A stretch of 43,561 nucleotides of DNA. Source: Defluviitaleaceae bacterium (lineage in GTDB: Bacteria > Bacillota > Clostridia > Lachnospirales > WQUN01). A model generated the notes under the pieces. It saw only the letters and a program-made list of their open reading frames with translations, searched no databases and was not told the origin of the DNA. Position 1 is the first letter of the stretch. Every line of letters begins with the position of its first letter. The stretch is taken from contig WQSG01000012.1 in assembly GCA_009788055.1 (NCBI GenBank), forward strand, positions 19,005 to 62,565, written 5' to 3'. Positions 30,022 through 39,258 of this stretch are shown one piece after another. Made by a program: the position numbers and the translations under genes.

Positions 30022-30543
30022 ATGGCGATGAAAAAGATTGACGCAAATTCCCTTGATATCAAAGACAGGGTAGTTTCGATAAATCGCGTAACAAAGGTTG
30101 TAAAAGGCGGGCGTACGTTCCGCTTTGCCGCCCTTGTTGTTGTAGGCGATGAAGCCGGACACGTTGGTGTTGGGCTGGGCAAGGCAAATGAAATCCCCGA
30201 GGCCATTCGCAAAGGCAAGGAAGATGCGAAGAAAAATATGATATTTCTTGAGAAAAACGAAGATGATTCGTTGTATCATGAAATTATCGGTCACTTTGGT
30301 GCGGCTAAGGTGCTTATGCGCCCCGCCCCCGAAGGAACGGGTCTTATTGCGGGCGGTGCGGTTCGCGCTGTTTTAGAGCTTGCGGGCGTTCGTAATGTTG
30401 TTACAAAGTCGATTGGTTCAAACAACAAACACAATGTTGTTAAAGCAACCCTTACGGGTTTGCAATCCATGAAAACTCCTTCTGTTGTGGCTCGTCTTCG
30501 CGGCAAGCCCGTTGAAGAAATTTATGAAGCGAGGAATTCCTGA
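30022..30543 (+). CDS. rpsE: 30S ribosomal protein S5
   Basis: The 173-residue protein is S5, involved in decoding fidelity and spectinomycin action. [49 protein letters not shown] and [18 protein letters not shown] are the family motifs. Its last base is the first base of the rpmD ATG. Confidence 0.98.
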   Translation: MAMKKIDANSLDIKDRVVSINRVTKVVKGGRTFRFAALVVVGDEAGHVGVGLGKANEIPEAIRKGKEDAKKNMIFLEKNEDDSLYHEIIGHFGAAKVLMRPAPEGTGLIAGGAVRAVLELAGVRNVVTKSIGSNNKHNVVKATLTGLQSMKTPSVVARLRGKPVEEIYEARNS

Positions 30544-30716
30544 TGTTAAAAATCACGTTGGTGCGTTCGCCCATCGGCGCGAAGCCTAAGCACAGGGCAA
30601 CAATTGAAGCTTTGGGGCTGAGGAAACTTCACGCCACGGTAGAGCAAAAAGATAACCCCGCGATACGGGGAATGATTCACCATGTAAAGCATTTAATCAA
30701 AGTTGAAAAGGCATAG
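30543..30716 (+). CDS. rpmD: 50S ribosomal protein L30
   Basis: The 57-residue protein is L30, with LKITLVRSPIGAKPKHRATI, EALGLRKLHATVEQKDNPA, and IRGMIHHVKHLIKVEK. Length and all conserved positions match. Translation is coupled to rpsE through TGATG. Confidence 0.97.
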   Translation: MLKITLVRSPIGAKPKHRATIEALGLRKLHATVEQKDNPAIRGMIHHVKHLIKVEKA

Positions 30717-30728
30717 GAGGTTCCCGCT

Positions 30729-31169
30729 ATGAAATTAGGAGAACTTAAACCTGCCAAAGGTTCGACAAGAAAAGCTTGGCGGCGTGGTCGCGGGCATGGT
30801 TCGGGCAATGGCAAAACCGCAGGGCGCGGTCATAAAGGGCAAAAATCTCGCGCCGGAAGCGGCGGCAAAGTAGGGTTCGAGGGCGGACAGATGCCTTTGT
30901 ATCGTCGTTTGCCGAAGAGAGGTCACACTTGCCGCAATACCAAAGAGATTGTTGCAATAAACGTGCAGCTTCTTAATGTTTTTGAAAACGGTGCTACTGT
31001 TGATATCGCGGCTCTTAAACAAAAAGGGCTTGTGTCAAACCCGCGTGACGGTGTGAAAATCCTTGGCAACGGTGATATTACAAAGAAGCTTACGGTAAAA
31101 GTAAATTATTTCAGCAAAGGCGCGGCGGAAAAAATTAAATCCGCAGGCGGCGTAGCAGAGGTTGTCTAA
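30729..31169 (+). CDS. rplO: 50S ribosomal protein L15
   Basis: The 146-residue protein is L15, a late assembly protein. MKLGELKPAKGSTRKAWRRG, the Gly-rich GRGHGSGNGKTAGRGHKGQK and FEGGQMPLYRRLPKRG are typical. It ends with KVNYFSKGAAEKIKSAGG. Start has TAGGAGG ahead. Confidence 0.98.
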   Translation: MKLGELKPAKGSTRKAWRRGRGHGSGNGKTAGRGHKGQKSRAGSGGKVGFEGGQMPLYRRLPKRGHTCRNTKEIVAINVQLLNVFENGATVDIAALKQKGLVSNPRDGVKILGNGDITKKLTVKVNYFSKGAAEKIKSAGGVAEVV

Positions 31170-31188
31170 CATCTACGAGGTGGTTTAG

Positions 31189-32514
31189 TTGTTCAAAATA
31201 TTCGCCAATGCTTGGCGTGTTGAAGATATCCGCAAAAAAATTCTGTTTATTTTGTTGTTGCTGTTTATTTATCGCGTGGGTGCGATTTTGGTGCCGCTTC
31301 CGGGTATTGATTTGGAAGCGTTGGCATATTTCAGAGACCCCACGCAAGGGATGGGCGATGCCGCAATGACGTTCTTTTCGTTGCTTATGGGCGGCGAGCT
31401 GGGAACGGTTTTTGCAATGGGTATCGCGCCTTACATTACAGCTTCAATTATAATGCAACTTTTGACTTACGCTATTCCCGCACTTAGCCAAATGCAAAAA
31501 GAGGACGAGGAAGGGCGTAAGAAAATTCAACAAATTACACGTTACCTTGCTGTTGCGCTTGCGGCACTTCAGGCCGCAGGAATGGTATTCTCTTACACGC
31601 GCTTTGGTGCGCATATGGGTTTAAGCGAAAACTTGTTTGCACATCAAAATATTTTTGTGTATATCGTTGCAACGGTTGCGATGATGACAGGTACAATTTT
31701 CATCATGTGGCTTGCAGAACTTTTGACGGAAAAGGGAATTGGTAACGGCGCGTCATTCTTGATTTTTGCGAACATTTTGGCGGGGCTTCCTGCAGGTGTT
31801 ATGACTTTCTGGAGTATGCTTACTGCCGACCCCGACCTTTTATCAGTTGTTCTGGTTGCGGTGTTGTTGATTGCGTTCGTTCTTATAATTGCGTTTGTGG
31901 TTCTTGTGCATGAGGGCGAAAGACGTATTCCTGTACAGTATTCGCGTAAAGCGGCGGCAGGAAGCGGTTTCAAAGGGCCGCAACAATATATCCCTTTGAA
32001 GGTTAATATCGCGGGTGTTCTTTCAATCATCTTTGCGATGTCCTTGATTGGCTTTCCTGTACAGATTGCGCAGTTTTTCCCCAATGCAACTTTCGTAAAC
32101 AATGTAGCGCGTTTTGTTGACTTTACGCGTCCGGGTGGTATGCACCCTGTTGGAATTGTGCTTTACATTGTTTTAATCTTTGCCTTCACACATTTCTATA
32201 CATCTTTTGCCGTTAATCCTATTGAGATGGCAGAAGGACTGAAAAAGAACGGCGGTTTTATTCCGGGTATTCGTCCGGGCAAGCCGACCAGCGATTTTAT
32301 CCAGATAACCGTAAACCGTCTTTCATGGATTGGCTCGGTTTTTTACAGCCTTATCGCAATCACCCCTATATTAATGGGCTTGCTTGTTCCGCAAATGGCG
32401 CATATCGCGTTCGGCGGAACATCACTACTGATTGTAACGGGCGTTGCGCTGGAATTTGTGAAGCAATTGGAATCGCAACTTCTTATGCGTCACTACAAAG
32501 GATTTTTAGAATAA
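31189..32514 (+). CDS. secY: Protein translocase subunit SecY
   Basis: SecY is the channel of the Sec translocon. The 441-residue protein has ten membrane segments. Conserved parts are IYRVGAILVPLPGID, GIAPYITASIIMQLL (the plug region follows), GNGASFLIFANI, ERRIPVQYSRK in the ribosome-contact loop, and ELKKNGGFIPGIRPG-type LKKNGGFIPGIRPG. Start is TTG with CGAGGTGG ahead. map follows one base after the stop. Confidence 0.98.
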   Translation: MFKIFANAWRVEDIRKKILFILLLLFIYRVGAILVPLPGIDLEALAYFRDPTQGMGDAAMTFFSLLMGGELGTVFAMGIAPYITASIIMQLLTYAIPALSQMQKEDEEGRKKIQQITRYLAVALAALQAAGMVFSYTRFGAHMGLSENLFAHQNIFVYIVATVAMMTGTIFIMWLAELLTEKGIGNGASFLIFANILAGLPAGVMTFWSMLTADPDLLSVVLVAVLLIAFVLIIAFVVLVHEGERRIPVQYSRKAAAGSGFKGPQQYIPLKVNIAGVLSIIFAMSLIGFPVQIAQFFPNATFVNNVARFVDFTRPGGMHPVGIVLYIVLIFAFTHFYTSFAVNPIEMAEGLKKNGGFIPGIRPGKPTSDFIQITVNRLSWIGSVFYSLIAITPILMGLLVPQMAHIAFGGTSLLIVTGVALEFVKQLESQLLMRHYKGFLE

Positions 32515-32515
32515 A

Positions 32516-33262
32516 ATGGGCGTTTTTATCAAAAACGACGAGCAGATTTCGTATATGCGAACCGCAAGTAAAGTTTGCGCCCAAACCTTTGAGGTGCTTC
32601 AAAAACACATTAAGCCGGGCGTTACAACGGGTGAGCTTAGTGCCATTGCGGAAGATTTTATCCGAAGCAATGATTGCAAGCCATCGTTTCTGGGGTATCG
32701 CGGTTTTCCGGGTGCGGTTTGCACCAGTGTAAACGAAGAGGTAATCCACGGCATACCCGGTTTAAGGAAGCTTTTAAGCGGCGATATTATTAGTATTGAT
32801 ATCGGAGTGTGTTTTAATCGGTTTCACGGTGATGCGGCAAGAACTTTCGCGGTGGGGCAAATTGATGAAATGCATCAAAAGCTGATTGATGTTACGGAAC
32901 AAGCGTTTTTTGCCGGAGTGAAAAATTGCACGGAAGAAAACAGACTGCATGATATTTCTAATGCAATTGATGATTATGTTCGACCTTTTGGCTTTGGCAT
33001 AGTAGAAGAATGGTGTGGGCACGGTGTAGGGCGGCAAGTTCACGAAGACCCGCAGATTCCGCACACAAGGCAGGAAAAGCGCGGAATGCGCATTCGGCGC
33101 GGAATGACATTGGCAATAGAGCCGATGATTAATCTCGGGACGCACGACATATACATGACAAACGATACTTGGACGGTGATTACGCGGGACGGGAAATATT
33201 CCGCCCACTACGAAAATACGGTTTTAATCACCGACGGCGAACCGGAGATTCTTACGCTATGA
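32516..33262 (+). CDS. map: Type I methionine aminopeptidase
   Basis: The 248-residue protein removes the initiator Met after deformylation. The fold shows all five metal ligands in their contexts: IDIGVCFNRFHGDAARTF (two Asp), EEWCGHGVGRQVHEDP (His), AIEPMINLG (Glu) and HYENTVLITD (Glu). The length is normal for the bare type 1a form. The usual adk gene between secY and map is absent. The stop overlaps the start of the KOW gene. Confidence 0.98.
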   Translation: MGVFIKNDEQISYMRTASKVCAQTFEVLQKHIKPGVTTGELSAIAEDFIRSNDCKPSFLGYRGFPGAVCTSVNEEVIHGIPGLRKLLSGDIISIDIGVCFNRFHGDAARTFAVGQIDEMHQKLIDVTEQAFFAGVKNCTEENRLHDISNAIDDYVRPFGFGIVEEWCGHGVGRQVHEDPQIPHTRQEKRGMRIRRGMTLAIEPMINLGTHDIYMTNDTWTVITRDGKYSAHYENTVLITDGEPEILTL

Positions 33263-33507
33263 AAAACGGAACAGTTGTTTTTTCAAAGGCGGGACGCGAC
33301 AAAGGTAATGTAATGGTGGTTCTTGAAAGCGATGATAAATTTGCAACACTGGCAGATGGAAAACTCCGAACGCTTGAAAGACCGAAAAAGAAAAAGCTCA
33401 AACACATTCAGCCCACGAATTTTCAAATACAAATGCAACCTGAGTGCGGACGCGCATTGCAAGACGCCGATATCCGCAAGCAACTAAAAAATTTTTCGGG
33501 GAGGTAA
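33259..33507 (+). CDS. KOW-domain RNA-binding protein (L14e-like)
   Basis: The 82-residue protein begins at an ATG overlapping the map stop. It has a KOW-type start, GTVVFSKAGRDKGNVMVVLE, followed by RPKKKKLKHIQPTN and a basic tail, as in the RPL14A/COG2163-like proteins that many clostridia encode between map and infA. It probably binds rRNA, but its role is unproven. Confidence 0.88.
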   Translation: MKNGTVVFSKAGRDKGNVMVVLESDDKFATLADGKLRTLERPKKKKLKHIQPTNFQIQMQPECGRALQDADIRKQLKNFSGR

Positions 33508-33510
33508 AAT

Positions 33511-33729
33511 TTGTCCAAAGATGATGTAATTGAAGTAGAGGGTAAAGTTTTAGAAAAACTGCCCAATGCTACGTTCCAAGTTCAGTTGGAAAATGGCCAC
33601 GTTATTCTTGCACACATATCCGGCAAGTTGCGAATGAACTTCATTCGGATAATCCCCGGAGATAAAGTGCTGATAGAAATGTCACCATATGATTTAACTA
33701 AGGGAAGAATTGTCTGGAGAGACAAGTAG
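33511..33729 (+). CDS. infA: Translation initiation factor IF-1
   Basis: IF-1 blocks the A site in initiation. The 72-residue protein is the usual OB fold: [42 protein letters not shown] and [21 protein letters not shown]. Start is TTG with GGGGAGG ahead. rpmJ follows 11 bases later. Confidence 0.98.
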   Translation: MSKDDVIEVEGKVLEKLPNATFQVQLENGHVILAHISGKLRMNFIRIIPGDKVLIEMSPYDLTKGRIVWRDK

Positions 33730-33740
33730 GAGGAATTACA

Positions 33741-33854
33741 ATGAAGGTACGGCCATCGGTTAAACCGATTTGTGAAAAATGCAAAATTATACGGCGCAAG
33801 CGCGCCTTGAGGGTTATCTGCGAAAACCCTAAGCACAAACAGAGACAAGGGTAG
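33741..33854 (+). CDS. rpmJ: 50S ribosomal protein L36, zinc-binding
   Basis: The 37-residue protein [19 protein letters not shown] and onward carries C11, C14, C27 and H32, the zinc ribbon of the C+ form. Length is exact for the family. An AGGAGG site precedes the ATG. Too short for simple ORF cutoffs but certain. Confidence 0.97.
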   Translation: MKVRPSVKPICEKCKIIRRKRALRVICENPKHKQRQG

Positions 33855-33866
33855 GAGGAAATATCT

Positions 33867-34235
33867 ATGGCACGTATTGCAGGCGTTGACTTGCCGCGTG
33901 AAAAGCGCGTTGAAGTTGGGCTTACCTATATCCACGGGATTGGTCGCCCAAGTTCCAAAAGAATTTTAGCAGAGGCAGGAATCAATCTTGATACCCGCGT
34001 TCGCGACTTAACTGATGACGAAGTAATCAAAATTCGTAATGTTATAGAATCGTCACAAATGGTGGAAGGTGACTTGCGCCGTGAAGTGGCATTGAATATT
34101 AAACGGTTGGTAGAAATCGGCTGTTATCGTGGTGTTCGTCACCGCAAAGGTTTGCCCGTTCGCGGACAGCGTACACGTACAAATGCGCGTACACGCAAGG
34201 GTAAAGCCAGAACAGTTGCTAATAAGAAGAAATAA
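33867..34235 (+). CDS. rpsM: 30S ribosomal protein S13
   Basis: The 122-residue protein is S13 of the 30S head. [33 protein letters not shown] and [27 protein letters not shown] are all typical. A TAGGAGGAA site precedes the start. Confidence 0.98.
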   Translation: MARIAGVDLPREKRVEVGLTYIHGIGRPSSKRILAEAGINLDTRVRDLTDDEVIKIRNVIESSQMVEGDLRREVALNIKRLVEIGCYRGVRHRKGLPVRGQRTRTNARTRKGKARTVANKKK

Positions 34236-34248
34236 CCGGAGGTAAATG

Positions 34249-34650
34249 ATGCCTAAAAGACAGGTAAAGAGAGCGGCAACACGCCGCAGGCGCGATAGAA
34301 AATTCGTTGACAGAGGGCAAGTGCATATCCAGTCATCTTTTAACAATACGATAGTTACCATAACGGACGCTTCCGGTAACGCACTTAGCTGGGCATCCGC
34401 AGGGCAACTTGGTTTCCGCGGAAGCCGTAAGTCTACACCTTATGCTGCGCAAATGGCGGCTGATACCGCTGCCGGTGCGGCAAAAGAGTACGGGCTTAAA
34501 ATCGTGGAAGTTTTCGTGAACGGACCGGGTAGCGGTCGTGAAGCGGCGATCCGCGCTTTGCAAGCCGCCGGCTTGGAAGTTACCATGATTAAGGATGTGA
34601 CACCCGTTCCTCACAACGGTTGCCGTCCGCCCAAACGTAGGCGTGTTTAA
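34249..34650 (+). CDS. rpsK: 30S ribosomal protein S11
   Basis: The 133-residue protein is S11 of the platform. [45 protein letters not shown] and [18 protein letters not shown] are diagnostic. Two ATG codons are in tandem; the second (34249) gives better spacing from GGAGG (six bases) and the usual MPKRQ start. Confidence 0.97.
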   Translation: MPKRQVKRAATRRRRDRKFVDRGQVHIQSSFNNTIVTITDASGNALSWASAGQLGFRGSRKSTPYAAQMAADTAAGAAKEYGLKIVEVFVNGPGSGREAAIRALQAAGLEVTMIKDVTPVPHNGCRPPKRRRV

Positions 34651-34678
34651 TTATTGATTTCAAATTTTGGAGGAAATT

Positions 34679-35305
34679 ATGGCGAGATATACCGGGCCTG
34701 TTTGCAGGCTTTGCCGCCGGGAAGGCGAAAAACTTTTTCTTAAAGGGGAAAAATGCTCTAAGCAGGGTTGCCCCATTAATAAGCGTCCGACTGCACCCGG
34801 ACAACACGGCACAAGCCGTAAAAAGCTTTCCGAGTATGGTCAGCAAACGCGTGAAAAGCAAAAAACTAAAAGAATTTACGGGGTGCTTGAAAAGCAGTTC
34901 CGTAAATATTTTGAAATTGCACGCCGTACACCCGGTGTTACGGGTGAAAACTTGTTGCGTCTTTTAGAGCAAAGGTTGGACAATGTTGTTTATCGACTTG
35001 GGTACGGGCGTTCCCGTACAGAGGCGCGTCAAATTGTACGCCATAATTTAATCACGGTGAATGGTCGGAAGGTTAATATTCCGTCGTATCAGGTGAAGGT
35101 TGGCGACGTTATTCAGGTGCGCGATAAATCTAAAACGCTTCAGCGTTTCAAAGATGTGCTTGATGTGACGGGTAATCGCGCTGTTCCCGAATGGCTTACG
35201 TCCGATTCGGAAAATATGCGTGGTACGGTTGCTTCAAAACCGCTTCGCGAGCATATCACCTACGACTTGCGCGAGACACTTATCGTCGAACTTTACTCGA
35301 AGTAG
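34679..35305 (+). CDS. rpsD: 30S ribosomal protein S4, zinc-type N terminus
   Basis: The 208-residue protein nucleates 30S assembly. [22 protein letters not shown] with KCSKQGCP gives the four-Cys zinc site of the C+ form. The S4 RNA-binding domain follows as [29 protein letters not shown]. The ATG at 34679 (after TTGGAGGAA) is preferred over the upstream TTG. Confidence 0.98.
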   Translation: MARYTGPVCRLCRREGEKLFLKGEKCSKQGCPINKRPTAPGQHGTSRKKLSEYGQQTREKQKTKRIYGVLEKQFRKYFEIARRTPGVTGENLLRLLEQRLDNVVYRLGYGRSRTEARQIVRHNLITVNGRKVNIPSYQVKVGDVIQVRDKSKTLQRFKDVLDVTGNRAVPEWLTSDSENMRGTVASKPLREHITYDLRETLIVELYSK

Positions 35306-35356
35306 GTTTGATTTCATGATTCGTAAAATTACCCGTTTAAGGGAGGTTGACGCAGT

Positions 35357-36310
35357 ATGCTGGAAATCGAAAAACCTCGTATAGAAATTGTTGAAACAAA
35401 GGGCAATGACTATGGAAAATTTATTGTAGACCAGTTGGAACGCGGCTTTGGCACAACTATGGGAAATTCACTTCGCAGAGTGCTGTTGTCAAGCTTGCCG
35501 GGTGCGGCTGTAAGCAATATCCGCATAGATGGTGTTTTGCACGAGTTTAGCCATCTGCCGGGGATAAAAGAGGACGTTACAGAAATCATCTTGAATTTGA
35601 AAACCCTTGCCCTGCGCGATATGAGCGAAAACAACGAACCTAAAACCGCAGTAATTGAAGCAAGCGGCGAAGGCGTAATTTACGCGAAGGATATCAAACT
35701 TGACGCGGATATTGAAGTTTTAAATCCGGATTTGTTGATAGCCACCCTTGGAAATTCTGATGCCAAACTTTTCATCGAAATGACGATTAGGAAAGGGCAT
35801 GGGTATGTAGGCGCGGATAAGAATAAAAGCGAAGACCAGCCCATCGGCTTAATCCCGATTGATTCGATTTTTACACCTGTACGCAAGGTTAATTTCTCCG
35901 TTGAGCCAACCCGCGTTGGAAACGTTACCGACTACGATAAGCTGACCCTTGAGGTGTGGACAAATGGTACAATAAACCCGAAAGATGCGGTTTGCCTTGG
36001 GGCGCGAATTTTGACGGAGCATTTCAACTTGTTTGTTGACTTGTCTGATTCTGCAAAAGCCGCAGAGATAATGGTTGAACGCGAAGACGGAATCAAAGAA
36101 AGAATGCTTGAGATGAGCATTGAAGAACTTGACCTTTCTGTTCGCAGTTATAACTGTTTGAAACGCGCAGGAATAAATAATGTGGAAGACCTTGCAAATA
36201 AAACCGAAGATGATATGATGAAGGTGCGCAATCTTGGGCGCAAATCTTTGGAAGAAGTGCTTAAAAAGATGGCGGATTTGGGGCTCGCGCTTCAATCGTC
36301 TGAAGAATAG
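35357..36310 (+). CDS. rpoA: RNA polymerase alpha subunit
   Basis: The 317-residue alpha subunit directs RNA polymerase assembly and contacts activators and UP elements. The N-terminal domain includes [25 protein letters not shown] and ILNLKTL; the C-terminal domain has [38 protein letters not shown]. Start is preceded by GGGAGG ten bases away. Confidence 0.98.
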   Translation: MLEIEKPRIEIVETKGNDYGKFIVDQLERGFGTTMGNSLRRVLLSSLPGAAVSNIRIDGVLHEFSHLPGIKEDVTEIILNLKTLALRDMSENNEPKTAVIEASGEGVIYAKDIKLDADIEVLNPDLLIATLGNSDAKLFIEMTIRKGHGYVGADKNKSEDQPIGLIPIDSIFTPVRKVNFSVEPTRVGNVTDYDKLTLEVWTNGTINPKDAVCLGARILTEHFNLFVDLSDSAKAAEIMVEREDGIKERMLEMSIEELDLSVRSYNCLKRAGINNVEDLANKTEDDMMKVRNLGRKSLEEVLKKMADLGLALQSSEE

Positions 36311-36323
36311 AGGAGCGATAACC

Positions 36324-36860
36324 ATGCCCGGGTACAGAAAGTTAGGCCGCACATCAAGCCAGCGTAAGGCGATGCTTCGTAACCTTGCCACGCAGCTTAT
36401 CTATCACGGCAAAATTACAACAACGGAAACACGCGCAAAAGAAGTGCGTAAAATAGCCGAAAAATTGATTACCCTTGCGGTAAAAGAAAAAGATAATTTC
36501 ACCACGGAAGAAGTCATGGTGAAAGTGCCGCAAAAAGACAGTGAAGGCAAACGTGTTAAAACTGTGGAAAACGGCCGTAAGGTGACAGAGTACAGCGAAG
36601 TGGAGCGTACCATCAAAAAAGACGCCCCCACACGCCTTGCCGCACGCCGCAAAATTTTGAGCGTGCTGTATCCTGTGACACAAGTACCCGCAGACGGAAG
36701 ACGCAAACGCTCGGAGTCTAAAAAGGTGGACATTGCAAACCTTATGTTTGACAAGTGGGCTCCTAAGTATTCCGGACGCAATGGCGGTTACACACGCATG
36801 ATTAAAATTGGACCGAGGCGCGGAGATGCCGCACCTATGGTATTGCTGGAAATGATATAA
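36324..36860 (+). CDS. rplQ: 50S ribosomal protein L17 with long internal insertion
   Basis: The start MPGYRKLGRTSSQRKAMLRNLATQLI and the end GGYTRMIKIGPRRGDAAPMVLLEMI are standard L17, which packs at the exit-side surface. The family is normally about 112-130 residues; this one has 178. The extra residues fall between the ITLAVKEKDN segment and the LAARRKILS segment (about 55-108), a charged Lys/Glu-rich insertion seen also in some clostridia. It ends the operon. Confidence 0.97.
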   Translation: MPGYRKLGRTSSQRKAMLRNLATQLIYHGKITTTETRAKEVRKIAEKLITLAVKEKDNFTTEEVMVKVPQKDSEGKRVKTVENGRKVTEYSEVERTIKKDAPTRLAARRKILSVLYPVTQVPADGRRKRSESKKVDIANLMFDKWAPKYSGRNGGYTRMIKIGPRRGDAAPMVLLEMI

Positions 36861-36868
36861 AAAATTTC

Positions 36869-36905
36869 GGGGGGAGAGGAAGCCGTTTAACGTTTCGTCT
36901 CCCCC
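36869..36905 (+). terminator. Hairpin at the end of the ribosomal operon
   Basis: GGGGGGAGA (36869-36877) faces TCTCCCCC (36898-36905) across a 20-base loop, eight bases after the rplQ stop. There is no T-run, so it may be a pause, an RNA 3' end or an mRNA-stabilising hairpin rather than a strict terminator. Confidence 0.5.
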
Positions 36906-36940
36906 GGGAACTACTACATAAAATGGATGGAGGTCTCGCC

Positions 36941-37849
36941 ATGGAAAAGAAAAAAGCCACTATTCTTGTTGTGGATGACAGCCGCATTAGCCGCAGTCAC
37001 CTTGTGAGGATTTTGCAGGACGATTATCTTGTTCATGATGCGCCGGGCGGGGTTGAGGCTATTCAGGTTGCGAAGGCGGTTGTGCCTGACCTTATTTTGT
37101 CGGACATTGTTATGCCGCAGATGGACGGGTATGAAGTTCTTTCGCGCTTGCGTGAAATGCGCGAGACGAAGGATATTCCCGTTGTTTTCATAACCAGCCT
37201 TGACCAAGAGGGCGATGAAGCCAAGGGATTGGAACTTGGCGCGAAGGATTATATTACCAAACCGTATAATCCGACAATTGTTAAACTGAGAATTGAAGTT
37301 TTACTTAAAATGATGGAGCAAGTTGAAACGATAAGGGAACTTAGCCTGATGGATACCGTTACCAAATTGCCGAACAGACGGTATTTTGAGCAACGTTTGA
37401 CGGAGGAATGGCAGAGGGCGATTGAGGAAAACCGCAGGCTTGGTATTTTGATGATTGGCGTTGACACGTTGCGGTCGTTTAATACGATTTACGGGTATCG
37501 GTGCGGTGATGCTATGCTTGCGAAGATGGCAGAGATTGTTTCTAATCACGCGCTTATTAATCCGGGCGATTTTGCGGCGCGATGGGAGTACAGCGGATTT
37601 ATTGTTTTGTTGCAAAATGTAACCGACAATGAATGTAACACTATCGGCGAAAATATCCGCAAGGCGGTGGAGGATACCACTATCGTGGTTTCTACCGAAG
37701 AAAACACGCAGGTTACAATCAGTGTTGGCGCAGTTTCTGCGTCGCCCGCAGACAGCGAATTTAACGAGCAAAAATTTATCGCCAATGCCGACAGCGCGCT
37801 TTATTTGGCGAAGGAACTTGGGCGCAATAAGGTAGTGGTTCATTCGTGA
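36941..37849 (+). CDS. Response regulator with degenerate GGDEF domain
   Basis: From the ATG at 36941 (GGAGG seven bases ahead) the protein has 302 residues. The receiver domain has the acidic pocket VVDDSR, phospho-acceptor D55 in LILSDIVMPQMDGYE, and K107 in YITKPYN. The second domain is a GGDEF domain by SLMDTVTKLPNRRYFEQRL and the YGYRCGDAMLAKMAEIV core, but the signature GGDEF is EYSGF (216-220). Diguanylate cyclase activity is therefore improbable, and it may bind a nucleotide or act as a scaffold. No sensor kinase lies beside it. Its stop overlaps the CvpA start (GTGA). Confidence 0.9.
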   Translation: MEKKKATILVVDDSRISRSHLVRILQDDYLVHDAPGGVEAIQVAKAVVPDLILSDIVMPQMDGYEVLSRLREMRETKDIPVVFITSLDQEGDEAKGLELGAKDYITKPYNPTIVKLRIEVLLKMMEQVETIRELSLMDTVTKLPNRRYFEQRLTEEWQRAIEENRRLGILMIGVDTLRSFNTIYGYRCGDAMLAKMAEIVSNHALINPGDFAARWEYSGFIVLLQNVTDNECNTIGENIRKAVEDTTIVVSTEENTQVTISVGAVSASPADSEFNEQKFIANADSALYLAKELGRNKVVVHS

Positions 37850-38532
37850 ACATATTAGATATTTGTGTGCTGATTCTGGTCGCATTGTGCGCCATTGCCG
37901 GCTTTAGGCAGGGGCTAATCCGTACTGTGTATAGGTTAGTCTCCTTTTTTATCGCCATTTTTTTGGCGAATTTGCTGTTTCCGTACGTGGCGCGGCTGTT
38001 GCGCGAAACCGTGATTTTTTCCGCAATACAGGACAGCGTGAAATCCGCGCTTAATTTGGGCGGGTTTGTTACGGAATATTCGGCGGCGATGCAAACCGAA
38101 ATTATAGAATCTTTGCGCGTTCCCGTTCCCATTCGCGGGCTTTTGCATTCGCATTTTGAGCCTGATATCCACGGAATTTTGCGAATCGACACCATCGAAG
38201 ATTACATTTCCGCTTTTTTTGCAAACATTGCAGTCAATGCGTTGGCAATTTTCCTTGTGTTCATTCTTGTTTTGATTATCCTTTCTGTTATCGGCATGGT
38301 GCTTGACATCGTGGGCAAACTGCCGGTAATAAGCACATTTAACAATGTTGGCGGGCTTATCGTGGGCGCGGTTATGGGCGCGTTGATTTCGTGGCTGTGT
38401 ATAATTGTTCTCTCCATGTTTTTTGCCACCAGCGCGAACGCCGAAATTTACGTGCTAATTCAAGATTCTCTCATCGTTAGTTGGGCGACGGATTTGGTGT
38501 TGCCGCGGCTGGCTGTGGCGTATGATGTGTGA
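37846..38532 (+). CDS. CvpA family membrane protein
   Basis: The 228-residue protein has the CvpA pattern: start LDICVLILVALCAIAGFRQGLIRTVYRL, and later membrane segments (about four), with an extracellular middle. CvpA affects envelope integrity and colicin V export in other bacteria; here the role is unknown. GTG start within the stop of the regulator gene suggests co-translation. It ends before the hemerythrin promoter. Confidence 0.87.
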   Translation: MNILDICVLILVALCAIAGFRQGLIRTVYRLVSFFIAIFLANLLFPYVARLLRETVIFSAIQDSVKSALNLGGFVTEYSAAMQTEIIESLRVPVPIRGLLHSHFEPDIHGILRIDTIEDYISAFFANIAVNALAIFLVFILVLIILSVIGMVLDIVGKLPVISTFNNVGGLIVGAVMGALISWLCIIVLSMFFATSANAEIYVLIQDSLIVSWATDLVLPRLAVAYDV

Positions 38533-38558
38533 ATGTGTTTTTTTTTGCGTAATACCGA

Positions 38559-38587
38559 TTGAATGAAAAGCGAAAACATATTATAAT
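38559..38587 (+). promoter_or_regulatory. Promoter of the bacteriohemerythrin gene
   Basis: TTGAAT (38559-38564), 17 bases, and a perfect TATAAT (38582-38587). The predicted start near 38594 gives a 24-base leader to the ATG at 38618, with AAAGGAGAA inside. A clear housekeeping promoter. Confidence 0.75.
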
Positions 38588-38617
38588 GCACAAAAACACT
38601 AGCAAAGGAGAATTAGC

Positions 38618-39055
38618 ATGGGACTATGGAGTGCAAAATTTGCAACAGGAAACACAGTGGTTGACAATGACCATATGGAAATTTTCAAGCTGGTAGAGGA
38701 CGTTATGGAGTCGTCGATTAAAGACGGCAAGGAGAAAAACGAAACCGCTATAAATTTTTTGGCGCAGTATGTAGTGGGGCATTTTAAGCGGGAAGAGAAT
38801 CTTATGGCAGAATCCGATTACCCTAATACGGCTGCCCACACAAAAGAACATAACGATTTCATGGAAGTTGCGAAACAACTTAAAGAAGATTTTGACGATG
38901 GCGGGTACGCTTTTGGCGAACTGGAAATGCACCCCGACACAATGCACCTTAGCAAAGTAATAAATGACACGGTGGTGGGCTGGCTTACAACCCACGTAAT
39001 GGGTAGCGACAAAGACCTTGCAGACCATTACCGCAAATGGAAATACGGCAGATGA
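38618..39055 (+). CDS. Bacteriohemerythrin
   Basis: The 145-residue protein carries a di-iron oxygen-binding site with all ligands of the hemerythrin family visible: VDNDHMEIF (His), VGHFKREENLM (His and Glu), NTAAHTKEHNDF (HxxxH) and WLTTHVMGSDKDL (HxxxxD). It likely stores, carries or senses oxygen or nitric oxide in the cytoplasm of an anaerobe. The Cys-rich small gene follows 13 bases later on the same transcript. Confidence 0.93.
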   Translation: MGLWSAKFATGNTVVDNDHMEIFKLVEDVMESSIKDGKEKNETAINFLAQYVVGHFKREENLMAESDYPNTAAHTKEHNDFMEVAKQLKEDFDDGGYAFGELEMHPDTMHLSKVINDTVVGWLTTHVMGSDKDLADHYRKWKYGR

Positions 39056-39068
39056 AGGGATGAAACAA

Positions 39069-39251
39069 ATGTCTTGCATAAAGACCTGCATATGCCCCAA
39101 GACGGAGTGTGAAAACCACGGCAAGTGCTGTACCTGCGTAACAAAGCACCGCGAAACAGACAGCCTGCCCTTTTGTATGTTCCCCGAAAATGACGGCGAC
39201 AAAAGCGTTGAAGCCTACTACACAAAACTAAAAACGCGTTTTGAAAATTGA
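39069..39251 (+). CDS. Small Cys-rich protein
   Basis: I do not recognise a named family for this 60-residue protein. Seven of its first 24 residues after the Met are part of a Cys-rich cluster: SCIKTCICPKTECENHGKCC and TC follow, then one more Cys in PFCMFPEN. The pattern suggests metal or Fe-S binding. The ATG at 39069 gives nine-base spacing from GAAGGG and is preferred to the ATG at 39060. It shares the hemerythrin transcript, which hints at oxygen or iron handling. Confidence 0.7.
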   Translation: MSCIKTCICPKTECENHGKCCTCVTKHRETDSLPFCMFPENDGDKSVEAYYTKLKTRFEN

Positions 39252-39258
39252 CAATATA

